This document shows positions 47,655-55,840 of a stretch of DNA of 64,000 nucleotides, piece by piece (position 1 is the stretch's first letter; the number at the start of each line of letters is the position of its first letter). The notes below the pieces were generated by a model. That model had not been told where the DNA came from. It worked only from the letters and a program-made list of their open reading frames with translations, and did not search any database. A program made the translations under genes and the position numbers. The stretch covers positions 29,023 through 93,022 of the forward strand of contig CAMCVO010000002.1 in NCBI GenBank assembly GCA_945881945.1, in the 5' to 3' direction. The stretch is from Bifidobacterium breve. GTDB taxonomy: Bacteria; Actinomycetota; Actinomycetes; Nanopelagicales; Nanopelagicaceae.

Positions 47655-48582
47655 TAATGCGGCTCAACGAGCGCTGCGTACTATGGACTTAATTCCCTAT
47701 ATCCTTGAAAATCCCGGTGTTTCTACGAGCAATTTAGCAATGAAATTCTCTGTGACACAAAAACAAATTGAAAGGGATCTGCAGTTAATATTCCTGTGTG
47801 GACTTCCAGGATATACCCCTTATGAACTGATTGACCTAACATTTGAAGATGGAATAGTTTCAATTATCGAGCCGCAGGTTCTCACAAGGCCTCGCAATTT
47901 TTCAAGCAATGAGATGGTTGTAATAAAAATAGGACTTGAAATTCTTCGAGAAATAAACGTAGATGAACCAGCTAAATTGGACAAAATTAATACTCTGCTC
48001 CAGAAGATCAATAAAAATTTGGATCAAGAGGCAGTTGTGCTTGCCAATCCAATTATTTCATCTCCCTATTACTCAGTCATTAACTCAGCAATTTCGCAAA
48101 GAAGACAGATTAAAATCGAGTATCAAACCGTTTCAACAGATCAATTTTCTACGAGAGTGATAACGCCGTATGCCATTAACATGTTGAATGGCAATATGTA
48201 TTTATCGGCCTATGATGTAGATCGACGGGCGGAGCGAGTTTTCAAAATTGATCTAATAAGCAAATGTGAAATTGGGGATCAAACAGATATGGACATCATC
48301 AAAACAGCCCAAAGTGAGCTAATGGTCGAGCTAATGGTTGATGAAAAATCAGCCAGGTTCATTGAACGCAATACTTCTATTGTTACCAAGAAAGAACTTA
48401 CTGCGGAGGGTTTTAAGGTAGTTTTAAAGGTGAGCAATTTTGATTGGATATGTAGGGCTATACTCAGCTTTGCGCCTCATATAAGAGTGATATCGCCGCC
48501 TTCACTGTCAAAATTGGTAGATGAGAGGATTAAGGACTTGCAGGAGAGTTATTCAATCACACGGAAAATTGGGGTATCATAG
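47647..48582 (+). CDS. pafC: PafC, WYL-domain partner of PafB
   Basis: 311 residues from ATG 47647. An HTH domain ([27 protein letters not shown]) is followed by a WYL domain ([44 protein letters not shown]) and a C-terminal extension. It is expected to dimerise with PafB and respond to single-stranded DNA. The open frame extends to GTG 47632 inside pafB, but the start 47647 gives the usual short overlap. The tatA promoter lies within its last codons. Confidence 0.9.
   Translation: MTDNAAQRALRTMDLIPYILENPGVSTSNLAMKFSVTQKQIERDLQLIFLCGLPGYTPYELIDLTFEDGIVSIIEPQVLTRPRNFSSNEMVVIKIGLEILREINVDEPAKLDKINTLLQKINKNLDQEAVVLANPIISSPYYSVINSAISQRRQIKIEYQTVSTDQFSTRVITPYAINMLNGNMYLSAYDVDRRAERVFKIDLISKCEIGDQTDMDIIKTAQSELMVELMVDEKSARFIERNTSIVTKKELTAEGFKVVLKVSNFDWICRAILSFAPHIRVISPPSLSKLVDERIKDLQESYSITRKIGVS
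48575..48580 (+). promoter_or_regulatory. -10 element of tatA (leaderless), inside the end of pafC
   Basis: TATCAT is followed by AGGAGT (six bases) and ATG 48587. The AGGAG itself is too close to the ATG to act as its SD, so the leaderless reading is preferred. TTG 48596 is an alternative SD-led start. Confidence 0.45.
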
Positions 48583-48586
48583 GAGT

Positions 48587-48778
48587 ATGAATGCATTGAA
48601 ACCTTGGCACTTTTTGGTATTGGCGGTTGTCTTTTTAGTTCTCTTCGGCTCTAAGCGTTTGCCGGATTCAGCTCGATCTCTTGGGCGCTCTCTTCGTATT
48701 TTCAAAAGCGAAGTCCAGGAAATGAATAAAGACGATGCAAAAGAGGATAAAAAATCAGATCCTAGTTCTGATAAGTAA
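48587..48778 (+). CDS. tatA: Sec-independent translocase protein TatA
   Basis: 63 residues. One N-terminal membrane helix ([21 protein letters not shown]) with the conserved Phe-Gly hinge is followed by an amphipathic helix ([16 protein letters not shown]) and a charged tail. With TatC it exports folded proteins carrying twin-arginine signals. No tatB is adjacent, as is usual in this locus. The frame also runs upstream through pafC, but the protein clearly begins at ATG 48587. Confidence 0.93.
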   Translation: MNALKPWHFLVLAVVFLVLFGSKRLPDSARSLGRSLRIFKSEVQEMNKDDAKEDKKSDPSSDK

Positions 48779-48783
48779 ACTGC

Positions 48784-49590
48784 ATGCGTAAGAAGCGTGG
48801 CGAAAAAATGCCATTGCTGGATCACATTCGTGAGTTCCGTAATCGCTTATTAAAATCTCTAGTAGCTATTTTATTAATGGCAGTAGCAGGCTGGGTTTTT
48901 TATCAAGATATTATCCGAATACTCACCTTACCGTTTTGCGATCTAGGCCAATCCAGTGCACCAACCCAAGATACTTGTGGAGATTTATATGTTAATGGAA
49001 TTCTTGGGCCATTTAATTTACAGGTGAAAATTGCAATTTTATGTGGCGTCATACTAGCCGCGCCAATCTGGATCTATCAGCTGTGGTCATTTATAACTCC
49101 TGCATTACATCGCAAAGAGAAAAGAGTTGCTTTAATCTTTGCCGCAATAGCAACACCATTATTCGCTACAGGATCTGCTCTTGCCTACTTGATTTTGCCT
49201 CATGCAGTTGATGTTCTGCTCGGCTTCACACCGGATAATCTCGGAAATCTTGTCCGATTTGATGAGTATCTCGATTTTGTGTTGAGACTGATTTTGATCT
49301 TTGGGATAGCTTTTGTTTTGCCATTATTTTTAGTAGCACTTAATCTGTTGGGTGTTTTATCGGGTAAGGCAATATTGAAGCCTTGGCGCACCGCAATTTT
49401 TCTTTGCTTCTTGTTTACAGCTATCTTTACTCCTACTCCTGATCCGATCACAATGACTCTGCTTGCCATTCCACTCTGTTTGATTTATTTTGCCAGTGGA
49501 ATTTTTGCGCTTTTGACTGACAAACGAAGAGACCGTGGTAAAGACAAGCTTTTGGATGTATCTCCGATACAAAAGCCTGAAGCAATTTAA
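48784..49590 (+). CDS. tatC: Sec-independent translocase protein TatC
   Basis: 268 residues with six membrane segments. The N-terminal PLLDHIREFRNRLLKSL motif, needed for twin-arginine recognition, and the first periplasmic loop are typical; FGIAFVLPLFLVALNLLGVLS and FTAIFTPTPDPITM are the later conserved blocks. It starts 5 bp after tatA. The stop TAA is followed directly by the next ATG. Confidence 0.94.
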   Translation: MRKKRGEKMPLLDHIREFRNRLLKSLVAILLMAVAGWVFYQDIIRILTLPFCDLGQSSAPTQDTCGDLYVNGILGPFNLQVKIAILCGVILAAPIWIYQLWSFITPALHRKEKRVALIFAAIATPLFATGSALAYLILPHAVDVLLGFTPDNLGNLVRFDEYLDFVLRLILIFGIAFVLPLFLVALNLLGVLSGKAILKPWRTAIFLCFLFTAIFTPTPDPITMTLLAIPLCLIYFASGIFALLTDKRRDRGKDKLLDVSPIQKPEAI

Positions 49591-50472
49591 ATGTGGCTGA
49601 TAGTTCTAAACAATCGAGCTGGAAGAGGCAAAGCTAGGAAACTATCAACCGAACTGATCTCTTTGTTAGAAAAAGAAAACCAATTTTACAAGATTATTGA
49701 TACTACATCGGCTATTGAAACTAGTCAGCTTTTGGAGAAAGAATTAGGCTCGAGCAACTATCAAAGATTAGTGGCTGTTGGGGGAGATGGTTTAGTTAAT
49801 ATTTGTTTGCAATATGTAGCAGAAAAACCAATTGGTTTAACGGTAATTCCCTCTGGTACTGGCAATGATTTTGCGCGAGCGATAGGTACCTATCGAAGAT
49901 CTGTAAGTGAAATTTATGATGCAGTCAAAGTATCTAATTTTGACAAACTGGATCTTGGAAAAGTTTCAGGCCACTTCGGAGAGCGCTGGTACGTACAGGT
50001 TCTAAGTACTGGGTTTGATGCTCTAGTGAATTCATTGTCAAATAAAATTCTATGGCCAAGAGGTCAATTGAAGTACACAGTTAGTACCCTATTGACATTG
50101 GTTCATTTCAAACCAATCACGTATGAAATTGACCTAGATGGAAAACAAATGAGGATGCAGGCAATGCTTTTGGCAGTTGCAAATGGACAAACTTATGGTG
50201 GTGGTATGCGAATTTGTCCAGATGCATCAAATTCTGATGGATATTTTGATATTTTCATTGTTAAGCCAGTTTCTCGAAGAGTTTTAATGACAATTTTTCC
50301 AAAAGTATTTTTTGGTAAACATATCCCACATCCGGAGATTGAAATTCTTAAAGCTAAGACAGTGCGAATCAGTGCACTAACCATTGCTCATGCTGACGGA
50401 GAGTTTGTTTCAGAATTGCCAGTTGAAATACTGAACGTTCCAAGATCCTTATGTACTTGGTTGATGAAATGA
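49591..50472 (+). CDS. Diacylglycerol/lipid kinase family protein
   Basis: 293 residues of the DagK/YegS/BmrU family. The N-terminal LNNRAGRGKA, the nucleotide-binding VGGDGLVNICLQ and PSGTGNDFAR, and the C-terminal ADGEFVSELPVEI are visible. The usual GGDGT is GGDGL here, a substitution at a position normally involved in ATP binding, so activity should not be assumed. The likely role is lipid phosphorylation or turnover. It lies between tatC and helY, joined to helY by an ATGA overlap. Confidence 0.87.
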   Translation: MWLIVLNNRAGRGKARKLSTELISLLEKENQFYKIIDTTSAIETSQLLEKELGSSNYQRLVAVGGDGLVNICLQYVAEKPIGLTVIPSGTGNDFARAIGTYRRSVSEIYDAVKVSNFDKLDLGKVSGHFGERWYVQVLSTGFDALVNSLSNKILWPRGQLKYTVSTLLTLVHFKPITYEIDLDGKQMRMQAMLLAVANGQTYGGGMRICPDASNSDGYFDIFIVKPVSRRVLMTIFPKVFFGKHIPHPEIEILKAKTVRISALTIAHADGEFVSELPVEILNVPRSLCTWLMK

Positions 50473-52811
50473 ATCTATCGCCAGCAGATAGTTACGCAAA
50501 AAGCAAAGCTCGAAGTAAATTTCCAAAAACTAATAGATTCGCCGAAAGTTTTCCTTTTGAACTGGACCCTTTCCAAATCGAGGCATGTCACGCACTCGAA
50601 GATGGAAAGGGTGTCCTAGTAGCGGCGCCAACTGGTGCTGGGAAAACGATTGTTGGTGAATTTGCGGTTGATTTAGTTATTAATTCAGGTGGTAAATGTT
50701 TCTATACCACACCGATTAAGGCGCTGAGTAATCAAAAGTATCAGGAGCTTAGTTACAAGTATGGTGACGACAAGATTGGATTGTTAACAGGTGACACATC
50801 CATTAATTCAGAGGCACAAATTGTGGTTATGACTACAGAAGTGTTGCGCAACATGATTTATTCAAATTCATCAACAATATCTGATCTTAGATATGTTGTG
50901 ATGGACGAGGTGCACTATTTAGCAGACAAATTTCGTGGAGCAGTATGGGAAGAGATTCTTATTCACTTGTCAGATGCAGTTCAGGTGATCTCTTTATCAG
51001 CCACTGTTTCGAATGCTGAAGAGTTTGGAGAATGGCTTCAAACGGTGAGAGGGGATACCGAGGTTATCGTTAGTGAAATACGTCCAGTTCCGCTTTATCA
51101 ACACGTACTCTTTGGGAATCGTTTAATTGATCTTTTTGGAGATAACCAAAAACTTAATCCAGAGCTGACGCGATTAGAAAGAGATACCTATCGGCAAATC
51201 AAGGGAAATTGGCGAGATAAACCCAAAGGACCAAAGTCTTTAATGCGTTCGGAAATAGTTGAAAAACTTGATCGCGAAGGCTTGTTGCCGGCTATAACAT
51301 TTATTTTTTCTAGAAACAATTGTGACGCTGCTGTCAGACAGTGTTTAGCTGCAGGTATTAGATTGACAAATAGTGAAGAGCGTAGAGAGATTCGTTCCGC
51401 AATTACTAGAAACATGAAAAATCTGGCCGAAGATGATTTGGTGGTACTTGGATATTATGAATGGGCAGATGCACTAGAACGTGGTATCGCAGCCCACCAT
51501 GCAGGCTTACTACCTGCATTCAAAGTGACCGTGGAGGAGTTATTTCAAAAGGGTTTTGTTAAAGCAGTTTTTGCGACTGAAACCCTTGCATTGGGAATCA
51601 ACATGCCAGCTAGGACTGTCGTTCTAGAAAAATTGAGTAAGTGGAATGGTGAAGGTCATGTCGCAATTTCACCTGGGGAATACACGCAATTAACTGGGAG
51701 AGCTGGTCGCAGGGGGATAGATATTGAAGGAAATGCTGTAATCCTTTGGAACAATGATTTGGACTCAACGTCAGTTGGTGGATTGGCATCTACACGAACT
51801 TATCCATTGAAGAGTTCATTTAAACCAACTTACAACATGAGCATCAATCTAATTTCCCAGTTTGGATCGAATCGAGCTAGAACATCTTTGGAATCCTCGC
51901 TAGCGCAGTTTCAGGCAGATAAAGCGGTAGTGGGACTTGCAAAGCAAATTAGAAAAAATGAGTTGGTTAGAGATGATCTTTATCGGCAGGTCGAATGCCA
52001 CGCAGGAAATTTTATGGAATACGCAGCCATGAGAGGCGAGATCAAAAAATTGGAAACAGACGGCCGCAGGAGTAAGCGCAAGCGTCATGAAATAGAGGAA
52101 GAAATTGGAAATATCCGCAAACGATTGAAGCAGCATCCATCTCACAGTTGTCCAGATCGAGAGAATCATTCTCGGTTGACTGAACGAGCTCAGCGCTTAC
52201 AACGAGAAATAGATGGTTTAACGGAACGGATAAATTCAAGGACTAATGTGATTGCCAAAAGGTTTGATCGAATTAAGGTGATTCTGGATAAATTTGGATA
52301 CATAGATAATGACGTGATTACAAAATCTGGAAAATTACTAGCTAAAATCTATGGTGAAACTGATCTGTTAATATCTGAATCAATTCAAGCAGGTGTCTTT
52401 AATACACTTGCTCCAGCTGATCTTGTCTCGGTGATCTCTGCTTGTATATATGAGTCTCGCAATGACGAAGCTGCTAAGGTTCCTCGAGGTGATGTTCAAT
52501 TGGCGCTAGCAGTTGTTTCAAAGATTTATGCGAAAATTCATGATGCAGAAAGTGATATGAATTTAGAACCAATGCGAGCACCGGACCTTGGTTTCTGTTG
52601 GGCTTCTCATAAATGGGCAAGTGGTCACTCCTTGACATCCATATTGAAGGGTAGTGAATTGACTGTTGGTGATTTTGTAAGAGCGATGAAACAAATAATT
52701 GACTTGCTACGCCAATTACGCGCAGCTGCTCCTGAACTCCAACCAATAATTGATCAATCCTTGAAGCAGATTGATCGAGGAGTTATTGCATATGCAGGAG
52801 CTGCGGTATGA
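50469..52811 (+). CDS. helY: DEAD/DEAH-box superfamily 2 helicase HelY (Mtr4/Ski2-like)
   Basis: About 780 residues. Helicase core motifs are Walker A AAPTGAGKT, TTPIKALSNQKY, the DEVH box VMDEVHYLAD, SATVSNAEEF, and motif VI QLTGRAGRRGID. A long basic charged helical segment (about residues 505-610) and a C-terminal DSHCT-like domain follow. HelY is the actinobacterial Ski2-like RNA helicase. ATG 50469 overlaps the preceding stop; ATG 50451 is an upstream alternative. It is somewhat shorter than typical HelY of about 900 residues. Confidence 0.92.
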   Translation: MNLSPADSYAKSKARSKFPKTNRFAESFPFELDPFQIEACHALEDGKGVLVAAPTGAGKTIVGEFAVDLVINSGGKCFYTTPIKALSNQKYQELSYKYGDDKIGLLTGDTSINSEAQIVVMTTEVLRNMIYSNSSTISDLRYVVMDEVHYLADKFRGAVWEEILIHLSDAVQVISLSATVSNAEEFGEWLQTVRGDTEVIVSEIRPVPLYQHVLFGNRLIDLFGDNQKLNPELTRLERDTYRQIKGNWRDKPKGPKSLMRSEIVEKLDREGLLPAITFIFSRNNCDAAVRQCLAAGIRLTNSEERREIRSAITRNMKNLAEDDLVVLGYYEWADALERGIAAHHAGLLPAFKVTVEELFQKGFVKAVFATETLALGINMPARTVVLEKLSKWNGEGHVAISPGEYTQLTGRAGRRGIDIEGNAVILWNNDLDSTSVGGLASTRTYPLKSSFKPTYNMSINLISQFGSNRARTSLESSLAQFQADKAVVGLAKQIRKNELVRDDLYRQVECHAGNFMEYAAMRGEIKKLETDGRRSKRKRHEIEEEIGNIRKRLKQHPSHSCPDRENHSRLTERAQRLQREIDGLTERINSRTNVIAKRFDRIKVILDKFGYIDNDVITKSGKLLAKIYGETDLLISESIQAGVFNTLAPADLVSVISACIYESRNDEAAKVPRGDVQLALAVVSKIYAKIHDAESDMNLEPMRAPDLGFCWASHKWASGHSLTSILKGSELTVGDFVRAMKQIIDLLRQLRAAAPELQPIIDQSLKQIDRGVIAYAGAAV

Positions 52812-53710
52812 CTTTAATGCTTCTAGATAGCGCCTCGCTTTGGTATCGTTCCTATTTTGGTATGCCTGACACATTAGTGTCACCATCTGGGATGCCCGTT
52901 AATGCTATCCGTGGCTATTTAGATATGACATCTCGTTTGATTGTTAAGTACAAACCTGATCGATTAGTTGCTTGTTTGGAGGGGGATTGGCGACCTTCAT
53001 GGAGAGTGGAGTTATTTCCTGAGTACAAATTAAATCGATTGAACGAAGAGGGCCAAGAGGATGAACCTGACACGTTATCACCGCAAATTCCAATTTTGCT
53101 TGAGGTTCTTGACGCGCTCGGTTTACCGTTACTTGGAGTTGATGATTATGAAGCAGATGATTTAATAGCAACTTTGAGCGTTGAGCAAACTGGACCAATT
53201 CGAATAGTTACTGGTGATCGGGATTTGTTTCAACTAGTTGATGAAATACGGGATGTAAAAATTGTTTATTTAGCTAAAGGGGTATCCAATCATGATCTAG
53301 TAGATCTTGATTGGATTTCAAATAGGTATGAAATTCCTGGAGAACGGTATGCACTTTTTGCCATGATAAGAGGCGACTCTTCAGATGGTTTACCTGGTAT
53401 CAAAGGCATAGGCGAGAAAGGAGCTGCCAATATTGCGAACAAATTCAATTCTTTGCCTGCTGTGATGGAGGCTGCAAAACTAGGCGATGAGCGGCTCTCA
53501 CCCAATCATCGAAAGAAATTGCTTGAAAGCTCAGATTATGCATTGATTGCACCCAAATTGGTTAACTGCGCCACCGATGTCACAATTCCAAAGATGAATA
53601 TAAATCTTCCTAAGTCACCAGCTTCAATGTCAGATTTAATAAGACTGAAGGATCAATATGGACTGGGCGCGAGTATTGATCGGATAATGAATGCTCTGGG
53701 ATGGTCATGA
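52808..53710 (+). CDS. 5'-3' exonuclease (PolA N-terminal domain-like, Rv2090 type)
   Basis: 300 residues corresponding to the FEN-like nuclease domain of DNA polymerase I without the polymerase. Metal-binding acidic residues appear in LLDSASLWYRSYF, YEADDLIATL and VTGDRDLFQLV, and the helix-hairpin-helix in GLPGIKGIGEKGAANIANKF. A stand-alone copy next to helY is conserved in actinobacteria. A role in flap or RNA-primer processing is inferred. ATGA overlaps on both sides. Confidence 0.91.
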   Translation: MTLMLLDSASLWYRSYFGMPDTLVSPSGMPVNAIRGYLDMTSRLIVKYKPDRLVACLEGDWRPSWRVELFPEYKLNRLNEEGQEDEPDTLSPQIPILLEVLDALGLPLLGVDDYEADDLIATLSVEQTGPIRIVTGDRDLFQLVDEIRDVKIVYLAKGVSNHDLVDLDWISNRYEIPGERYALFAMIRGDSSDGLPGIKGIGEKGAANIANKFNSLPAVMEAAKLGDERLSPNHRKKLLESSDYALIAPKLVNCATDVTIPKMNINLPKSPASMSDLIRLKDQYGLGASIDRIMNALGWS

Positions 53711-55089
53711 TCAACATACCCATTAGTTTGCTTGCAGGACTTGTTGCTTCACTCTCTTTCAAACCTCATGCGTTGTGGCCATTTGCTCTAATCGGTTTGG
53801 GAGTTTGGTATCAGTTGATATGTGTCCAGAATTTTGGAAAGCGACTGCAAAGTTCTTACTTTTTTGGATTAGGTATCCTTTTGCCGACCCAAGCCTGGAC
53901 CGGAATTTATGTGGGTGATGTTCCATGGCTAGTTCTTTGTTTCGGACAAGCTTTAATTTTTACCTTCCCATCGTTTTTTGTAGGAAGAGGCAAAAGTTTC
54001 AATCAGATAGCATTCATTTGCTCATATATATTAGTTGAAGCAATTTTAAGAACTTTTCCTTTTACTGGTTTTGGTTGGACTAGGCTTGGGTTTAGTCAAA
54101 TAAACTCACCATTAATAATCATATACCCAGTACTTGGCGTAGTAGGGGTTGCTCTTTTTCTATCTTGGTATTCAACAGTTCGTTCTTTTAAATCATTTTT
54201 GCTCCCAACTTCGATGATGATTGTTGCTGCGTTCATTCCCAGCCCTGTTACTTTGGATGGTTCTGTTAGAGTGGCGCTGGTTCAAGGGGGAGTGGATAAA
54301 CTCGGTTTGGATTTCAATGATAAACCTCGAGAAGTTTTTCTTCGCCATGTTGCCGAAACTCAAAAATCAATTTCACCAAACCAGGTAGATCTAATCGTTT
54401 GGCCTGAAAACGCTGTAGATGTTGATGTTTTTAAATATGTAGATGTGATGCAAACTATTTCGGATCTATCAAAGGATCTAGCAACCCCAATATTGATCGG
54501 CGGGGTTACTAATCTATCAAGTCCGCGTAATCAATCTATGCTTTTTGATCCACAATTGAAACAAATTTACACTAAGCGGTATCTAACACCCTTTGGAGAG
54601 TATGTACCATTGCGATCCTTAGCTGAAAAACTCTCACCGTTTGCCCAACAAATAAATGATTTTCAGGCTGGTTCAAATTCTGTCGTATTTGAAATAGATA
54701 AATACCAATTTCAAACTTTAATCTGTTATGAGTTACTGAATGACAAGTTTGTTTCAGAAAATAACAGAGATTTTCTAGTAATTCAAACAAACAACGCAAC
54801 ATTCGGAGATACCGCTCAATTAGATCAGCAACTCAATATTGCCCAAGTCAGAGCAGCAGAATCTTCTCGCCATTTAGCTTATGTTTCAACTACAGGAACA
54901 ACCGCGTTCATAAATTCATCAGGCCACATAGAAAGTAAATTGATCAAATTTCAACCTGGAACATTAATAGGCGAAATTGATGTATCTTCTGGCAGCTCTT
55001 ATGCTCAAGAATTTAATCGGTATTTGGAACCGTTGGCAATAATTGTGTTGCTAGTATTTCTTTTGTTAAGACGCTGGAGCAGAGCATGA
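53707..55089 (+). CDS. lnt: Apolipoprotein N-acyltransferase
   Basis: About 460 residues. An N-terminal membrane region of several helices (residues 1-185) precedes a nitrilase-like domain. The catalytic triad is visible as Glu in VWPENAVD, Lys in YTKRYLTPFGEY and Cys in LICYELLND, plus a C-terminal membrane helix. It adds the third acyl chain to lipoproteins; the FKBP lipoprotein in this window would be a substrate. ATG 53707 overlaps the previous stop; ATG 53701 is also possible. Confidence 0.92.
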   Translation: MINIPISLLAGLVASLSFKPHALWPFALIGLGVWYQLICVQNFGKRLQSSYFFGLGILLPTQAWTGIYVGDVPWLVLCFGQALIFTFPSFFVGRGKSFNQIAFICSYILVEAILRTFPFTGFGWTRLGFSQINSPLIIIYPVLGVVGVALFLSWYSTVRSFKSFLLPTSMMIVAAFIPSPVTLDGSVRVALVQGGVDKLGLDFNDKPREVFLRHVAETQKSISPNQVDLIVWPENAVDVDVFKYVDVMQTISDLSKDLATPILIGGVTNLSSPRNQSMLFDPQLKQIYTKRYLTPFGEYVPLRSLAEKLSPFAQQINDFQAGSNSVVFEIDKYQFQTLICYELLNDKFVSENNRDFLVIQTNNATFGDTAQLDQQLNIAQVRAAESSRHLAYVSTTGTTAFINSSGHIESKLIKFQPGTLIGEIDVSSGSSYAQEFNRYLEPLAIIVLLVFLLLRRWSRA

Positions 55090-55814
55090 TATATGTTTTG
55101 GTAGTCATACCAACCTACAATGAATCTGAAAGCATTCAATCTCTTCTAAATAGGCTAAATAATGTGCGTCAAAAATTTGCAGATATGTATAAGATTGATA
55201 TCTTAATTGTTGATGACAACTCACCCGATAACACCGCTGCAATTGCTGCCAACATGCATTTATCTGGTTTAGAGATTTTACAGCGGCGAGAAAAACTAGG
55301 ATTAGGGCCGGCTTATTTGGCCGGTTTTGCGCATGGATTAAAAAATGATTATCAGTATTTTGTGCAAATGGATGCTGATTTAAGTCATCAACCAGAACAG
55401 CTGGTGGATCTCCTTAATGCAGCAGCTAAATCAGATTTAGTTATCGGTACCAGATGGATATCGGGTGGTTCGGTTATTAATTGGCCTAAAAGACGCAAAT
55501 TAATATCAAAATCAGGTACAGGTTATGCATCATTTGTACTGAATCTTCCATATAAAGATCTAACATCAGGTTACCGGGTGTTACCAAGGGAGTTTTTATC
55601 TCAATTAGATTTTTCTTTAATTGAAACGCGCGGTTACGGATTTCAAATTGAGATGGCTTTAAAGGCAATTGAAGCTGGGTATGGAATCAAACAGATTCCA
55701 ATAACATTCACTGAGCGAGCACATGGTTACTCAAAAACAAGTGCAGCAATAATCTGGGAAGCCTGGGCACTAGTCACAAAATGGGGTTTGCGGCGCCTGT
55801 TTATTCGCCGATAA
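55086..55814 (+). CDS. ppm1: Polyprenol monophosphomannose synthase
   Basis: 242-residue GT2 glycosyltransferase that moves mannose from GDP-mannose to a polyprenyl phosphate. The motifs are IPTYNESESI, VDDNSPDNT, QMDADLSHQPEQ, GTRWISGGSVINWPKRRKLIS and TSGYRVLPREFL. In mycobacteria this domain is fused to Lnt (Rv2051c); here it is a separate gene overlapping lnt by 4 bp, the same pair unfused. No C-terminal membrane domain is present. It implies protein O-mannosylation or mannosylated envelope lipids. Confidence 0.92.
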   Translation: MIYVLVVIPTYNESESIQSLLNRLNNVRQKFADMYKIDILIVDDNSPDNTAAIAANMHLSGLEILQRREKLGLGPAYLAGFAHGLKNDYQYFVQMDADLSHQPEQLVDLLNAAAKSDLVIGTRWISGGSVINWPKRRKLISKSGTGYASFVLNLPYKDLTSGYRVLPREFLSQLDFSLIETRGYGFQIEMALKAIEAGYGIKQIPITFTERAHGYSKTSAAIIWEAWALVTKWGLRRLFIRR

Positions 55815-55840
55815 TCTACATTATGTAAAGTAAACAAGAT

